Assembly (NCBI GenBank): GCA_022376515.1
Contig: WTXI01000118.1
Span: forward strand, 47,522 to 111,521
Source of the DNA: Lactifluus volemus
Taxonomy: Eukaryota; Basidiomycota; Agaricomycetes; Russulales; Russulaceae
Length of the DNA: 64,000 bases
Direction: 5' to 3'
Shown here: positions 11,054 through 23,500 of the stretch, piece after piece
How the letters are laid out: the number at the start of each line of letters is the position of its first letter
How positions within the stretch are numbered: the stretch's first letter is position 1
The notes under the pieces: generated by a model
Databases searched by the model: none
Told to the model about the DNA's origin: nothing
What the model saw: the letters and a program-made list of their open reading frames with translations, nothing else
Made by a program: the position numbers and the translations under genes

Positions 11054-11257
11054 CATCAGGAAAATGTACGTTTTTCAATTTCACAAGTAAAAAGTCAAGA
11101 AGTCAAAAAAAGTCAAAAATTTCAACATATTTATTAATAACTTTTAAAAATATGACTATGGTTCTTGGGGTGAAATCTAGGTTACTTTTGAAATTTTGAC
11201 CTTTTTGACCTTTTTTGCTTGTACAAGTCCAAAAAGTTTCCTTCAGGTTTCCTGATG
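11054..11257. mobile_element. MITE, copy 1
   Basis: A 204-nt AT-rich element with terminal inverted repeats starting CATCAGGAAA and ending TTTCCTGATG. Inside these lie long sub-terminal arms made of GTCAAAAA/TTTTTGAC units around a middle holding TATTTATTAATA and GGGGTGAAATCTAG. A second copy is at 16292-16515, and the homologous site near 9445 lacks the insert. No coding capacity. Confidence 0.8.
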
Positions 11258-12572
11258 CGGTGACTCGGACTAGGTGTTTTCCTTGTATTGTGCTTCCCGC
11301 ACCGTGGACACCTGGAAACTGTCAAAGCTCCTTGTCACTAAGAGATATCCTTTTCAGGTTCTGACACCAGTCACGCAACGCCGACCGGTGCAGTTTTTGC
11401 AGGTAATTGGTGGGGTGCACCGGTCGCCAGTCAGGTAGCCCGGGTAAACACAAGGCGACCTGGTCGCTCCATTCTACTAGTAGATTTTTTTAGGAAAGAT
11501 GTCTTTTTGGGATATGGACAACATCCCACCATCCGAATGACTTTTCTGCATCGTGAAAATTGGTGTTCTCTGATGCGGCTTGCCGTCCGCGGAGACGATG
11601 AGCAACATCATAACCACCCTCTGTTCAGCTCTACAAACTTTCACGCGCACTCTGGAGTAAGCTTTGTCGCTCAATGAAATGACGATGGAAGACAGTTTTC
11701 CGCTTAAAATTTGTGAGGTGGCGTGCAAGCAAATTTCGGGTCGTTCGGTAATATAGTCCGCACATATAATTTCAGAAATAATGGAAATTGTCCCAAGGAC
11801 CCCATGAACCCGGCACGGGTCACCGAAAAAAGGATACGAATGGCAATATTGCACCCCCTAAGCGAAGAGGTCATAAATGGAAACTAGCAAGGAGAGCCTC
11901 CGATGGAAGATCATGCCTTCTGTCCCACACAATGAGGCATCTGCCTCGATCGTCTCTTCCGCGCCAACGAGAGCCCCTCCCTGGCCCGCGACGTTCACGT
12001 TATGTTTCTATATGTACCTCCGTTCCGGGTATAGACACTGGGAGCACAATAAAATTTCACTCTTAAAATAATGGCGCCAGAGTCCACTGATTGCTCAGGA
12101 GACAGCTCGAAGAGCATATCTGTAAGACCTTTGCGGGTCTGTGCGCTTTCTACAAGTGGCAGGGCGATGACGCGAGGCACCGATCGTAAAGGAGGATCGA
12201 AGAGGTAGTTTGCTTCTATGCTCTTGTCTGGCAGTCCTCACCACGCTGCATGCATCGCCATGCCCAAAGTCAGGTGTGATGCGCGTGACGGTTGGGGAAC
12301 GTGGCGCAAAGGACGATGCAGAGATTGTGGCTGAAGCGTGGAAGCCCACGATCCAATAAATATGGTTTCATCGTGCCAAGTAGTAGATGGGATTCACTCA
12401 CGACATCCTTTGTTCGTCGTTGTGACTAATATATCGAGACCGGATGTAGCCGTAAATCGATAGATGCTCACGCCTCGGTGTCGTGTTCACCTATCATACG
12501 AAAGCACATTTAACTGTACATGTACAACTACTGCAATGAGCATCCATTTGATCCCCCTCCCTTTGGTACACA
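11258..12572. other. spacer with repeated segment; upstream of CFA-synthase-like gene
   Basis: No convincing gene. 11480-11890 resembles 16985-17340 and 36185-36540. A smaller core of about 180 nt (from CGGTAATATAGTMCGCAC through AGGTCATAAATNAGTGCAT) is present five times: about 11745-11880, 17190-17370, 19405-19600, 36385-36575 and 38690-38880. The last 500 nt before the ATG at 12573 is unique in the window and should contain the promoter of the synthase-like gene. Confidence 0.5.
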
Positions 12573-14626
12573 ATGAGTTCCCAGCTCCTTGATGTACCCC
12601 ACAAGCATCCTTCATCATTCTGGTCCTTTGCAGATAACTCTGTTACCTTCCTCCACGAGACAGTCCTCACCGCTGGTTATGGTCCCCTGACAACCCTAGC
12701 AGAGAAGTTAGTGACCTCGTATGCGTCTTTCCTGTTCCATCATCTGCCCATTCCCTCCATGTACTGACTGAACCCAGGGTTCTGCGAAAGATTACCATTG
12801 GCCGTCTACGCATTATTACGAGCAACCGTGTCTATGAATTTGCCAGAAAAGATGTAGAGCCGCACGCCGAGCTGACCGTTCTCAACGATGCGTTCTGGGT
12901 TCGTTTGTGCACCAGGGGCGGCCTAGGTTTTGCTGAGGCTTACATGTTCGGCGATGTCACGTGCGAAGATCTCATCTCTGCCTTCCTTGTGAGCCCGCCC
13001 GTGTGTACAGAAATAGGCCAGACAGCTAAAAGCTCCGACCAGGTGTTCCTCAAAAACAAGGAAAATCTTGATTCGCTCAACTCGACCGTTTCATGGCTCT
13101 TTTCTCTCCCCCAGCGTCTCACATCCTACCGCTTTCTCAACTCGCTTGGGAATGCCCGTTCTAATATTTCGGCACATTATGACCTTTCCGATGACATGTT
13201 CAAGGGTATGGATCCACTGACGCCTTTTGCTATTTTTATTTTGACACTTGGTGTTGTTTCTTCAAGCCTTTTTATCTGAAGACATGACATATTCGTGTGC
13301 TATTTATTCTGATTTAGATGGTGATCTTCGAGAAATGCCTCTGCTCGGATTAAACAACCAACCTGCGCGCCAACTTGTCACATCTTCTTTGCTCTCCGAG
13401 TCCACGCCAGCCGATTCCGACACGTCCACCTCGCACACGTCAACACGGCCCACGCTACCCCTCGTAGACACGCTCGCCGCCGCACAACAACGCAAACTGG
13501 AACACATCGTCTCGCGCGCGCGCATCTTGCCGGGACACCGCGTGCTTGAGATTGGGAGCGGGTGGGGGTCGCTGTCGCTGCATATAGCGCGGCAGGTGGC
13601 CGGCGTGCAGATCGACACGATCACGCTCTCTGACAACCAATATGCGTACGTGCGCGCGGAGGTGGCGCGGCATGGTTTTGAGGATCGCATTCGGGTGCAT
13701 CTGCTGGATTACCGTGAGATGCCGCACGAGTGGGATGGCGCGTTTGACCGCGTGGTGAGCGTTGAGATGGTCGAGGCCGTCGGGTTGGAGAACTTGGAGG
13801 TATATTGGGCCGCTATTGATCGGGTGTTGAAGAAGAAGAATGCTGCGGGTGTCATTCAGGGCATCACGATTCCCGACGCACGTCGGTCGTCATTTCACTG
13901 TTCTGATCCACATTACTGAATCTATTTCTCGACCGCTCACTCTACAGGATTCGCCGATCATTCCAAGCAGATGGGCTTTATCCAGAAATGGGTAAGCAAC
14001 TTAAAGCTCGCCACTCATCTCCGGTCATGACCATTCATCTTGTTTGTGGGTCCTCCATACAGAGTAAGTTCGCAGTTTCTGAAATGTTTGAAAAAATAGC
14101 GCACACTTCTCAACGAATCTGCCAGTCTTTCCCGGTTCCGCACTCCCCACCGTGACGCTCCTCGTGAACGCACTGGCGCACGCGACATCCGGTCGACTGG
14201 TCATCGAGTCGATCTCGAACATCGGGCCGCACTACGCGCGCACGCTGCGTGAGTGGCGCCGGCGCTTCGAGGACAACTTTGGAGATGTCGAGCGCGCCTT
14301 GCGCAAGAACTACCCGAGCGTGTTTGACGATGACCACTCGGGGCAGGGTGGCGAACAGCTCGCAATCTTCCGTCGTAGATGGATATGTAAGACAAGTCAC
14401 TGTCACCGTTTTTCGTGTCTGCTGAATTTCGGGGGGTTTTTTTCCCTTCTACCTATTTATCTAATTTCCGTCGACACAGATTATTTGTAAGTTCACACTC
14501 GCTCCGAAAAATGCGGACGGAGGGATCGTCCATTCCGATTACTAAACGAGTCTTCTATCTTCTAGCTGTTATTGCGAGATTGGATTCACGACGAGGATGC
14601 TAGGAGGCAAGTCTGATGATATATGA
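12573..14626 (+). CDS. cyclopropane-fatty-acyl-phospholipid synthase-like SAM-dependent methyltransferase
   Basis: Eight exons (12573-12706, 12778-13205, 13267-13881, 13948-13991, 14063, 14126-14386, 14480-14486, 14566-14626) total 1551 nt, giving 516 aa. The N-terminal part has ITIGRLRIITSNRVYEF and AHYDLSDDMFKAFLSEDMTYS. The SAM-binding motif is VLEIGSGWGSLSLHIAR (about residue 280), followed by TLSDNQYAYVRAE and FDRVVSVEMVEAVG. The C-terminus is MGFIQKWIFPG, NIGPHYARTLREWRRRF and YYFCYCEIGFTTRMLGG. All are typical of the CFA/Mmas family, which methylates acyl-chain double bonds of phospholipids. Exon 5 is a single A that restores the frame between KW and FPG, and exon 7 is 7 nt. Fragments of the 3' end occur at 17419 and 36600. 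Confidence 0.88.
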
Positions 14627-15261
14627 TAATCTCACTTTCCCGGGAATGGGCTGCTAATGGCGACCTGATTAGATCATATCATCACGTTTACGCGTGAGGG
14701 TCACGAAGAGTTGGGCTGCGACATATTCGAATGAACGGCGAAGGGTTATTATGTACCGATGTAAGACCTCCTGTAGGCACTGACAGTGCGTGTAGGAGGT
14801 GGGATATGTCTCCTCCTTGTTTGGCCCGGGGGAGAAACACACCACTGTCCGGGATTCTGATTTGATCGCGCGTCACACCGCTAAGATGTATATGTGTTTC
14901 GTTCTCTAGAGTCCAACCTGTTGACCGTTTTAAGAAATACCCCAAAGGTCAATGCGGAGTCTTTTGGGTGAGTCGAAAAGGCCAAAAAGTGGAGAGTGGC
15001 TAATGTTATACATATAGAGATACGTATACCTATATAAGTGTCACTGCACGAAAGTCGAAGTTATAAAGACAAACGAATGATGAATGGGGATAACGTGAAG
15101 GTCCGTGCGCACGCGCAAGATCGCTGCACTAGTGTCTGGCCAAATCTTTGTACTAGAGTCCATACTAACTAAAGCTGCTCCTTTTGGTGCTACCACACTA
15201 GCACTGTGGTCTCGATCTCGACAATCCATCCCCTAGAGTTGGACTCACGAGTCATGACCGA

Positions 15262-16042
15262 TCAAGGTTCCAAGTTACACCCGTGCCGGTGACCGCCGGT
15301 GCCGCCGATAATGGTGAACGGAGGGCTTCTGTCTCCAGTATCACCGTAAACTATTTTGTTTTCGCATGGCGAAAGAAAATGACCACGCGCAAGGGCGAGG
15401 CGAAAAAAAATAATTCAAGTCAGCATTTTCGTATATTCGCAGGCGCGTGGAGGTTTTGAGGGGACAGGAGGGCCCCGGAGGGGGTGAGAGAAAAAGGTTG
15501 AAAGGACGTACAGACGACGACATAATCTTTCCCAAATGGGACATTCGGCACCTTCACCTGAACTTTGCCTGCGCTTACAAGAACTTTCGTCGCAAGCGGG
15601 TTATCTGCGATGTAACAAACCAAAAAAATAAGAGTCGTGGTATTAGCATAGTTTGTCGTCATAAACCACGCGTGTCGTCACAGTGGGAAGGGGGGAGAGA
15701 CTCACGGAGACACAGGTGTTCATTGTTACCTTCTAGGTAGCCAAGATAGATCTTGGCGGTCGAGTTGTGATCGTAATGAAAAGTCGGGAGGTCCCTGCAT
15801 GAGGATCAAAGAGGCAAGGCAGTCAGCTTGAGGAGCCCTGACGGAACGGCGACAAGTGGAGCGGGGAGAGTCACTGCGCACCATTTCACCATTTTAAAAC
15901 TGCCTGCGGACCATATGGCGTCTCCTTGCGGCTCTGTGATGTGTACTGTGATGGCCTCTTCGATGTCATCCTTCACCAGGGCGACCGCTTGTGCAAGGGC
16001 CAAGAAAGAAAAGAGGACGATGGCAAAGAAAGAGCGGGACAT
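15262..16042 (-). CDS. small secreted Kre9/Knh1-fold protein, copy C
   Basis: Exons 16042-15882, 15794-15706, 15604-15512 and 15350-15262 total 432 nt (143 aa). Signal peptide MSRSFFAIVLFSFLALAQA. Exon 1 ends ITEPQGDAIWSAGSFKMVKW. Exon 2 encodes DLPTFHYDHNSTAKIYLGYL. Exon 3 encodes VSAGKVQVKVPNVPFGKDY. Exon 4 encodes YGDTGDRSPPFTIIGG, close to the family consensus (GDSG..S..FTI). The last intron uses a TAG acceptor (AAATAG) where the sister copies have CAG, and its donor is GTACGT. It sits tail-to-tail with the synthase gene, about 640 nt away. It is the best-preserved short copy together with E. Confidence 0.8.
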
Positions 16043-16291
16043 GAGAATTTAATGGGAGAAAGAAGGGCATTGAGATGACATTTTATATCATTCTGTACCG
16101 CCCTTGACCGTGACCGGGCTTCTCTCAATCATATCGACGATGCAACAGTGACGCATTTCAGTTGCTCGGCTTCCTCATCTCGGCAGACCAGCTAGTGTCG
16201 GTCGTCCAGATATTCGAAGCTCTTCCTCTTCTCCCATCATTCGCCCGTCGCGTCCATAGCCGAATAACCTGAGGTTAGTTACCAGGCCCGG

Positions 16292-16515
16292 CATCAGGAA
16301 AAAGTTCATTTTCACAAGTCAAAAAGTTAAAAACAGTCAAAAAAACAGTCAAATTTCTCATATGTGTAATTGTTCGTAAAATAGAACATTTAAGTATTTA
16401 TTAATAAAATATGACTATGTGCTTGGGGTGAAATCTAGCTTACTTCTTGACTTTTTGACAAGCTTTTTGACCTTTTTTGCTTGTACAACTTGAAGTCCCA
16501 ACAGGTTTCCTGATG
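16292..16515. mobile_element. MITE, copy 2
   Basis: About 224 nt with the same CATCAGGAAA ... TTTCCTGATG termini and GTCAAAAA/TTTTTGAC sub-terminal arms as the copy at 11054, in the same relative position upstream of a Kre9-like gene. The two therefore most likely derive from one insertion that was later duplicated with its host block. Confidence 0.8.
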
Positions 16516-17418
16516 ACTCCTTGTATCGTGCTTCCCGCACCTTGGATACCCGGAAACCGTCGAAGCTCTTTGTCACTAAGAGTTATCCTTTTCGAGGTCT
16601 GCCAACGCCGACTCGGACCGGTGGAGTCTCTGCGGGTAGCTCTCTCCGCCCGGCGGTGGTACGCTTTGAAGAACACATCACGAAAACTTCATCTTTGTGA
16701 TCACGGGGAAACCAACAATTCGCCTGCAGTCGATAGTGGCAACTGAGGCGCGTTGCACTCTCCGTGCTCTTCTGTAAAGTTACATTACTGGCCACTGGCT
16801 GGCTTATAGCGACACTCATGACGGTTTGTCCTCCCGAGCGATTTTCACATTCAATGCAAGCTTCATGGCCAAGACATGGTTTGCACTTCACGGCCACTCG
16901 TAAACGGCATTTGCTTCGGCGGTATTTCATGCGGTCGCCAGTCAGATCGCCTGGGTAGCCACAAGGCGAAATGGTCGCTCCGTTCTACTAGTAAAAATTG
17001 GTGTCCCCTGATGCGGCTTGCCGTCCCCGGAGATGACAAGTAATGTCATAACCAGCCTCTGTTCAGATCGACAAACTTCACGGGCACTCTGCAGTACGCT
17101 TTGTCGCTCAACGAAATCATGATGGAAGACAGCTTTCCACTTCAAATGGTGAGGTGGCGTGCAACCAAATTTCGGGTCGTTCGGTAATATAGTACGCACC
17201 TACAGATTTCAGCAATACAGTAACGAAAATTGTCCCAAGGACCCCATGATCCCTGTGCGGATCACTAAAAAAAGAGCAACATTCCACCTCCCAAGCAAAG
17301 CAGGTCATAAATAAGTGCATGACAACGAAGTCCCCGTGAACTGGCGTAGCGAGTTAATTATTGGTTCGGGCAACTGTGATGTAGGTTGCGCCTTTTGCCC
17401 ATCATAGGAGAAGGTTGT

Positions 17419-17928
17419 GAACACGCTGGCGCACGCGACAACCGATCGACTCGTTATCAAATCGATCTCGAAAATTGGGCCGCACTACGCGCGTACACTG
17501 TGTGAGTGGCGCTGGCGTTTCCAGAACAACTTTGGAGAGATCTAGCCCGCCTTGCGCAAGGGCTACCCAAGCGTGTTTGACGATGACCGGATGAGCACTC
17601 GCCGGGGGCTGGGCGGCGAACAGCGCGCCCAGGACTAGGACGAGCTCGCAATCTTCCGGTGGTTATGTAAGACAAGTAGCTGCCATCGTTTTTCGTGTCT
17701 GCTGAATTTGGGGAGTTGTTTTTTTTTTTTCTTCTATCTATTTATCTACTCTTCATCGACACAGATGTTTGCGCTCTTTTTGCATCTTGCTCTCGCTCCG
17801 AAAAATGGGAGCGGGGGATCGTCCATTACGATAACTAAACCAGTTTTTTTTCTTTTCTTTTAGCTACTACAGTATTGCAAGATTAGACGCACGACGAGGA
17901 TGCCAGGAGGCAAGTCTGATGATATATG
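17419..17928 (+). pseudogene. 3' fragment of CFA-synthase-like gene, copy 1
   Basis: Homologous to the last three exons and introns of the gene at 12573-14626, beginning near the codons for ALAHATSGRLVIE and ending at the former stop region. In-frame damage includes a TAG where the parent encodes the residues after NFGD (GGAGAGATCTAG) and amino-acid changes in the otherwise invariant NIGPHYARTLREW segment. The intron positions remain recognisable. The upstream part of the gene is absent and is replaced by the dispersed 180-nt repeat, so this is a truncated duplicate. Confidence 0.8.
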
Positions 17929-18440
17929 TAATCTCATTTTCTCGGGAATGGGCTGCTGATAGCAACCTGATTAGATCATATCATCGCGATTACACGCAAA
18001 GGTCACGAAGAATTGGGCTGCGACGTATTTGAATGAACGGCAAAGAGTTATTCTTGATGTTCTCCTTGTTTGGCCCGGGGGAGAAACACACCATTGTCCG
18101 GGATTCTGATTTGATCGCGCGCCACACCGTCAAGATGTATATGTGTTTCATTCTCTAAATGCCATCTGTTGCAAGTGACCTTTTGAAGAAACTCCCGAAG
18201 GTCCCTGCCTGCTCGTTTGCGCAAGAGGAAAAGTGTTAGATGTATATAGATGCAGAGATACATATATAAACATCACTGCATGAAAGTCGAGGTTATTGAA
18301 GGGGGGAAGGAACAAACGGATGAAGAAAGAGGGTATATCACATGATTAAAGCTGTTCGGAAATGGGGCTCCATTTGGTGCCATCACGCTAGCATCGTGGC
18401 CCTGATCTCGACAATCCCTCCCTAGAGCTGGATTCGCGAG

Positions 18441-19206
18441 TCAAGGTTTCATGTCACACCTGGCAGTGTCAGTGCGACCACCGCTAATGGAGAACATAGA
18501 GCTAATGCCGCCAGAATCTCCGCCAACTTGAACTGTTTTTTTTTTTCGCATGGCGAAAGAAAATGACCACGCGCAAAGGCGAGGCGAGAAAGTTTCAAGT
18601 CAGCTTATTTCGGAATTTTCGTATACCCGCATGTGCGGGGAGATTTTGAGGGGACAGGGGGAGAGAGAAAAAAGTTGAAAGGACGCACAGTCGACGATAT
18701 AGTGCGTCCCAGGTGGGACATTCGGCACGGTTATTAGGGCTTCGCCTGCAATTATAGGGACGTTCATCGCAAGCGGTTTAGCTGTGATGTAACAAAGAAA
18801 CAGTCGTGGTGTTTGCATGGCTCGTCGTCATAAACCACGCGCGCCGTCGCGGTGGGAAAGGGGTGAGAGACTCACTGGCACACAGACGTTCATTTCCATC
18901 ATCATCCAGGAAGCCAAGAACGATGTCGGCGGTCGCGCTGTGATTGTGAGGAATGGTAGGGGTCACCCTACATGGGCACCAAAGAGGAAAGGCAGTCAGC
19001 TAGAGGAGCTCTGACGGAACGGTGATAAGTGGACCGCGAAGAGAAACTGCGCACCATCGCACTAGTTGAGTACTACTGTCTATACCCCATGTGGTGCTTG
19101 CGTTCGGCATTATGAAAGTTACTGTGGTGACGCTATTCTTCACCAGGGCAGCCGCTTGGGCAAGGGCTATGAATGAAAAGAGGACGATGGCAAAGGAGCG
19201 GGACAT
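18441..19206 (-). CDS. small secreted Kre9/Knh1-fold protein, copy D
   Basis: Exons 19206-19055, 18967-18876, 18781-18689 and 18532-18441 total 429 nt (142 aa). Signal peptide MSRSFAIVLFSFIALAQA. VTFIMPNASTTWGIDSSTQL precedes the split Trp codon. Exon 2 encodes IPHNHSATADIVLGFLDDDG. Exon 3 encodes IAGEALITVPNVPPGTHY. Exon 4 encodes GGDSGGISSMFSISGG and then a Cys-containing tail. The second intron acceptor is TAG. It is a direct block-duplicate partner of copy E (about 19.2 kb further right), yet exon 1 and exon 4 have diverged strongly from it while introns and flanks stayed similar. Confidence 0.8.
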
Positions 19207-20219
19207 GATGATCTAATGGGAGGAGAAAGAAGGGCATTGGAGTGACATCTTATATCATTCTGTACCCCCCTTGACCGGGCTTCTCTCAAGTTCTCAATAT
19301 CAACTATGCGACAGTGACGCATTTGCCCGGCTTCCTCATCTCGGTGGACCAGCCGTCCAAACAATCGGAAGCCATGCCTGCTTCCGACTCATCAATTCGG
19401 GTCAATTGCTTGCAATATAGTACGCACAAATAGATTGCAGCAATAATGAGATTTGCCCCAAGAGCCCCATGGGCCCAGCGCGGATCACCGAAAGAAGCAT
19501 ACGAATGGCAACGTTGCACCCCCCAAGCGAAAGAGGTCATAAATTAGTGCATGACAACAAAGTGCCCGTGAATCGTAACGAGTAATTATTGGATCGGGTA
19601 ACAATGGCCGCACATTTTCTCTGTCAAAGCAGAAGCATTGTGATCATGGAGAAGGTCGCGCTGTTGAGGCTTACAGACGCTAATGCAGAGAACGTGGAAT
19701 CCGCGGGAGGTGACTCTCTACTTTGGTAACATGCATACAAAGGGGTGCAACACCCGATGGAGAAACGCACGTGGAGAGCCGATCACAAAAAGGCCCATCT
19801 CGTGACACAGTCCCAGAGTTCACAACAGCGGTATATCATGTGGCACTTCCGATTAACACAGCAAAAATGACCGTATTGCTCATTGTCAAGTGACATCACA
19901 GTCAGAAAGACAAACAAGGGATTCGTGTACTCGTCTTGCGCGAGAAGAGATGGGGGTCAAGAACATGAAAAAGCTAACAGAACTTGAAGCCAACGAGTAA
20001 CCTTGGCTGAGCGCTGAGCACTGAGCAGTCAAGCCGATGACGTCGACGACGAGCTTGGGCTTGGCATATACGCTTCGAGCTGCCAGTTGCCAGTGATGGA
20101 GCGCCACTGGGTCAGAGCGCCATAAAGAGAGGTAGGTGAGGCCGTGGAAAGTTTTTTTTTTTTTTGATCTGCAATTATGTAGTGCAACGTGCTACAAAAG
20201 ACAAAGACGTGCTTGGCTA

Positions 20220-20530
20220 GCTAAAGTATAACTATATAATGGCCAGGGGTGGGGGGGCTCCGGCGATGAACTCAGGGGGTTGGCCCAAAGGTGGGTGGGT
20301 GAGAGCTCGGAATGTGGGCTCGCAGAGGCTCATCCAGCCAGGTCTGACCCCAGTGTGTCAGGGCTTGCCGACGGGCTATGTCACGTAGGGCGGTGATATT
20401 CGGTGGCGTGAGGATAGGCTCCTAGGGCGTGGCTGCGTTGACAGCTTCGACAGCGATCTCTTGTAGGCGCTTAATAGCCGTGCGAAGTTCGGACTATAGC
20501 GGCATGGAACGTGTCCACAAACGCGGAGGG
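20220..20530 (-). pseudogene. fragment of a duplicated unknown gene, copy 1
   Basis: On the minus strand this reads much like 39840-40124: an Ala/Glu-rich helix (RLQEIAVEA), TPPNITALRDIARRQALT and a following DP-rich segment. Stop codons interrupt the frame here, and the part matching 39481-39800 is missing. No family recognised. It lies directly upstream of receptor copy 1, as its partner lies upstream of copy 3. Confidence 0.55.
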
Positions 20531-20591
20531 TGCTTGGGTTGCCTCAATCTTCTCACCTATATTTCAATCTACGAACGAGTTTCCCATCAAC

Positions 20592-23500
20592 ATGATCCAC
20601 AATCCGTATGCTAAGGTCTCTCATGCTCGATCTACTTCTTGATTCATCATTACTATAGCCCAGGTCCTCAAAACTCTGAAATCCAGCCAATCAGTCACCC
20701 ACAAACCAGCGAAATTCAACCGAGCTTGCTCCCTCTTCAGGTGACTGGTACGTATCTTTATGCCTCAATTCTGATCAGTACTTAATTTCTGTCCCATATT
20801 AGTCCTCAGAGCACACAATATTCCCAGTCTCAAGACCCTCCTTGGCGAAAAGAGACGATTTTATGCTACTGTGACATACGGGGAGAGAAAGTGGCAGTCA
20901 CGACCTGTGCGGAAGGTAGCGCATCGCGTGGAATGGAACGAGAATGTTGACGGATTGTGAGAAATGCCAAATCTAAATCTTTATTCCTCCGAGCAACTGA
21001 ACCTCCTGCAGTGCTGTGCAGCCATTCTCCCATATAACAATATCTCTTTATGCGAAAAAGGCCTTGACGACAGACATCCTTATTGGAAGGCAAGAAATCA
21101 CATGTGAACCCCAACACGGTTCGTATTTTTTTGAAATTGTTAATTCTATTTCTTGGCTAAGCGTCCTACATGAAGAACTTGACGTTATTTTGGGCAGTAC
21201 TGGCGGACATGTTGGAGAGCCAGCCACAGTGTTAACGATCAGCATGTCAACAAACGCGAGTTCCTCTCTGATTGTAGCGGTCAACACCCCGAACCCCGAA
21301 CCGGCTGAGACGGCTGCTGCTGAAAGAGGTATTACGAGTGGTGCTCCTGTAGAACCAGTAGTGGTTAATCGGACGAAGATATCACATACTCTCGATCACG
21401 CTGAGGAAGCTATGGATACGGTCAAGACGTGGAAGAATACAGTTAATGTCATCAAGTGCGTGATGGATACCATCGGTCCACTCGCAGATGTATGTCCAAT
21501 ATTGTTTTTTCTTGCCTTTCCGAGTCAACTCTTTCTGTTTAGCTAGTTCCCCATGCCAAGCTAGCATGGAGTCTGCTCTCAAAGATCCCCGAAGTACGGG
21601 TCCTTGTCTTATTGCAGGATGTGGAAAGCTCATTCTTTTTTTTCCCCGCCACCAGACTTTGCTACACCAGTTTCAACGTGACGAGAACGTCCGGACACTA
21701 CTTACGGCGATACGGGATTCGTTTGAATTTACAAAGGAAGCGGACGTTTTGAGGAACATCCGAGTGGGGTCTGCTCAGGCACAAATCCTCGACGAGATGC
21801 TGCAGTGCGTCTCCAAATCTGCCGAATTTATCGAATCATATGCGAAGGATGTGCAAGTCGGTATGTTGTCTTGACTTTTCTCGTTGCTCGTTGTAAACGT
21901 GTGCTTTCCAGGAAAGCGGACTTTGAAGAATATCAGTGGCCAAGTTGATGAGAAAGTCGATGACTGTCGCGCCACCCTCGTCCGATTGCGAGATAATTTC
22001 CTTGCCAGCGCTGCTGTCACCACCGAACTTACTGTGTTGGAAGCTGGTGCGTAACCGACAAATTCGTCGGATCGTCGATGTAACAAGGGAAACACAGAAA
22101 TGGGCGCAATAATCAGAGAATTGCCTTACAAGGGAGGCTGGCGATTCGGCGATGAGAAGCGTTGTCTTCCAGGCACACGCGAAGATTTCTTGGATCATAT
22201 TACCAAGTGGGTCGAGAATCCGAATTCTCAACGTGGGTTGGTTCTCCTCGGCCAGGCAGGAACGGGAAAGTCTTCGATTGCACACGAGGTTGCACGTCGC
22301 TTCAACAGGAAGGGCCTCGGCTGTTACTTTACATTTCTGCGGAAGGAGCAGTCGAAAGACGAGGTTTACCAGCTGTTCACGACGGTTGCTCGTGACCTTT
22401 CCTATCGCCACCCTACGTTCAAGCTCGCCCTTGGGAAGATCCTTAAGGAAGATCCATCTCTTTGTGGCACGCGAGACTATCGGATACTCTTTGAATCCCT
22501 GCTCGTCGAACCGCTGAAGAATCTGCGACTTGCTGGCCCGATTCTCATTGTGATCGATGGATTGGACGAGAGTGGGGATACAACGGGCAAGATCGGACTA
22601 CATACATTTATCGCGCATCACCTTGTCGACCTCCCACGAGAATTTCGCATACTTATCACCTCTAGACCAGAGCATGGTATCGAACCTGTGTTCGCCAAAG
22701 CTTCAAACATCGATACCCTCTACATGGATGACAGCAAATTGGCTGCGAAGACGGAGCAAGATATTGGGATGTATCTTCAGAGTGAGCTCCCTCCGGACGT
22801 GTTCGAAGACCATGGTATCGAACTAGCAAAGGCGGCCGAGGGCCTGTTCCAGTGGGCTGCTGTTGCATCCGGATTTATAAATATGCCCCCTGCTACTTTT
22901 GGCTTTAGCGAGAAGAAATGCGTACGGCACTTGTTGGGACGCTCTCGAGACCGCAACGGACAAGATCCGTTGGACAAGTTATATGAAGAAGTTCTCGAAG
23001 CGTACTTCAAACCGCATGAAGCACAGATTCTATTCCGGTCCGTGATGGGACAACTTTTTGCTTCGATGGAACCCCTCTCCCTTCATTCTTTGATTGTGCT
23101 GCGTCGGCATGCCCCCATTGATGACCCTGCGGATTCTCGTCCGGTCGTCGAAATGCTCCGGCACCTCGGCTCGCTTCTGACTAACGTCAATTCATCTGAT
23201 CAAACGCGTCCCATCGTCCCTCTCCATACCTCATTCCGCGACTTTCTGACCAGCAGGAAGAGTGACACATTTTATGTGGATCTTGATGATGCCCACTGTC
23301 AGTTGGCCCACTCCTGCCTTTCTATAATGCTCGACAAGCTGACGTTCAACATCTGCGAACTCGAGTCGTCATATATCGCCAATAGCGATGTATCAGACCT
23401 TCCTTCCCGAATCACCAAACACATTCCACACGCTCTATCGTATGCCTGCATTTTCTGGGACGACCATCTGGAACATGTTGCTTTCGAGCACGGCCTCATC

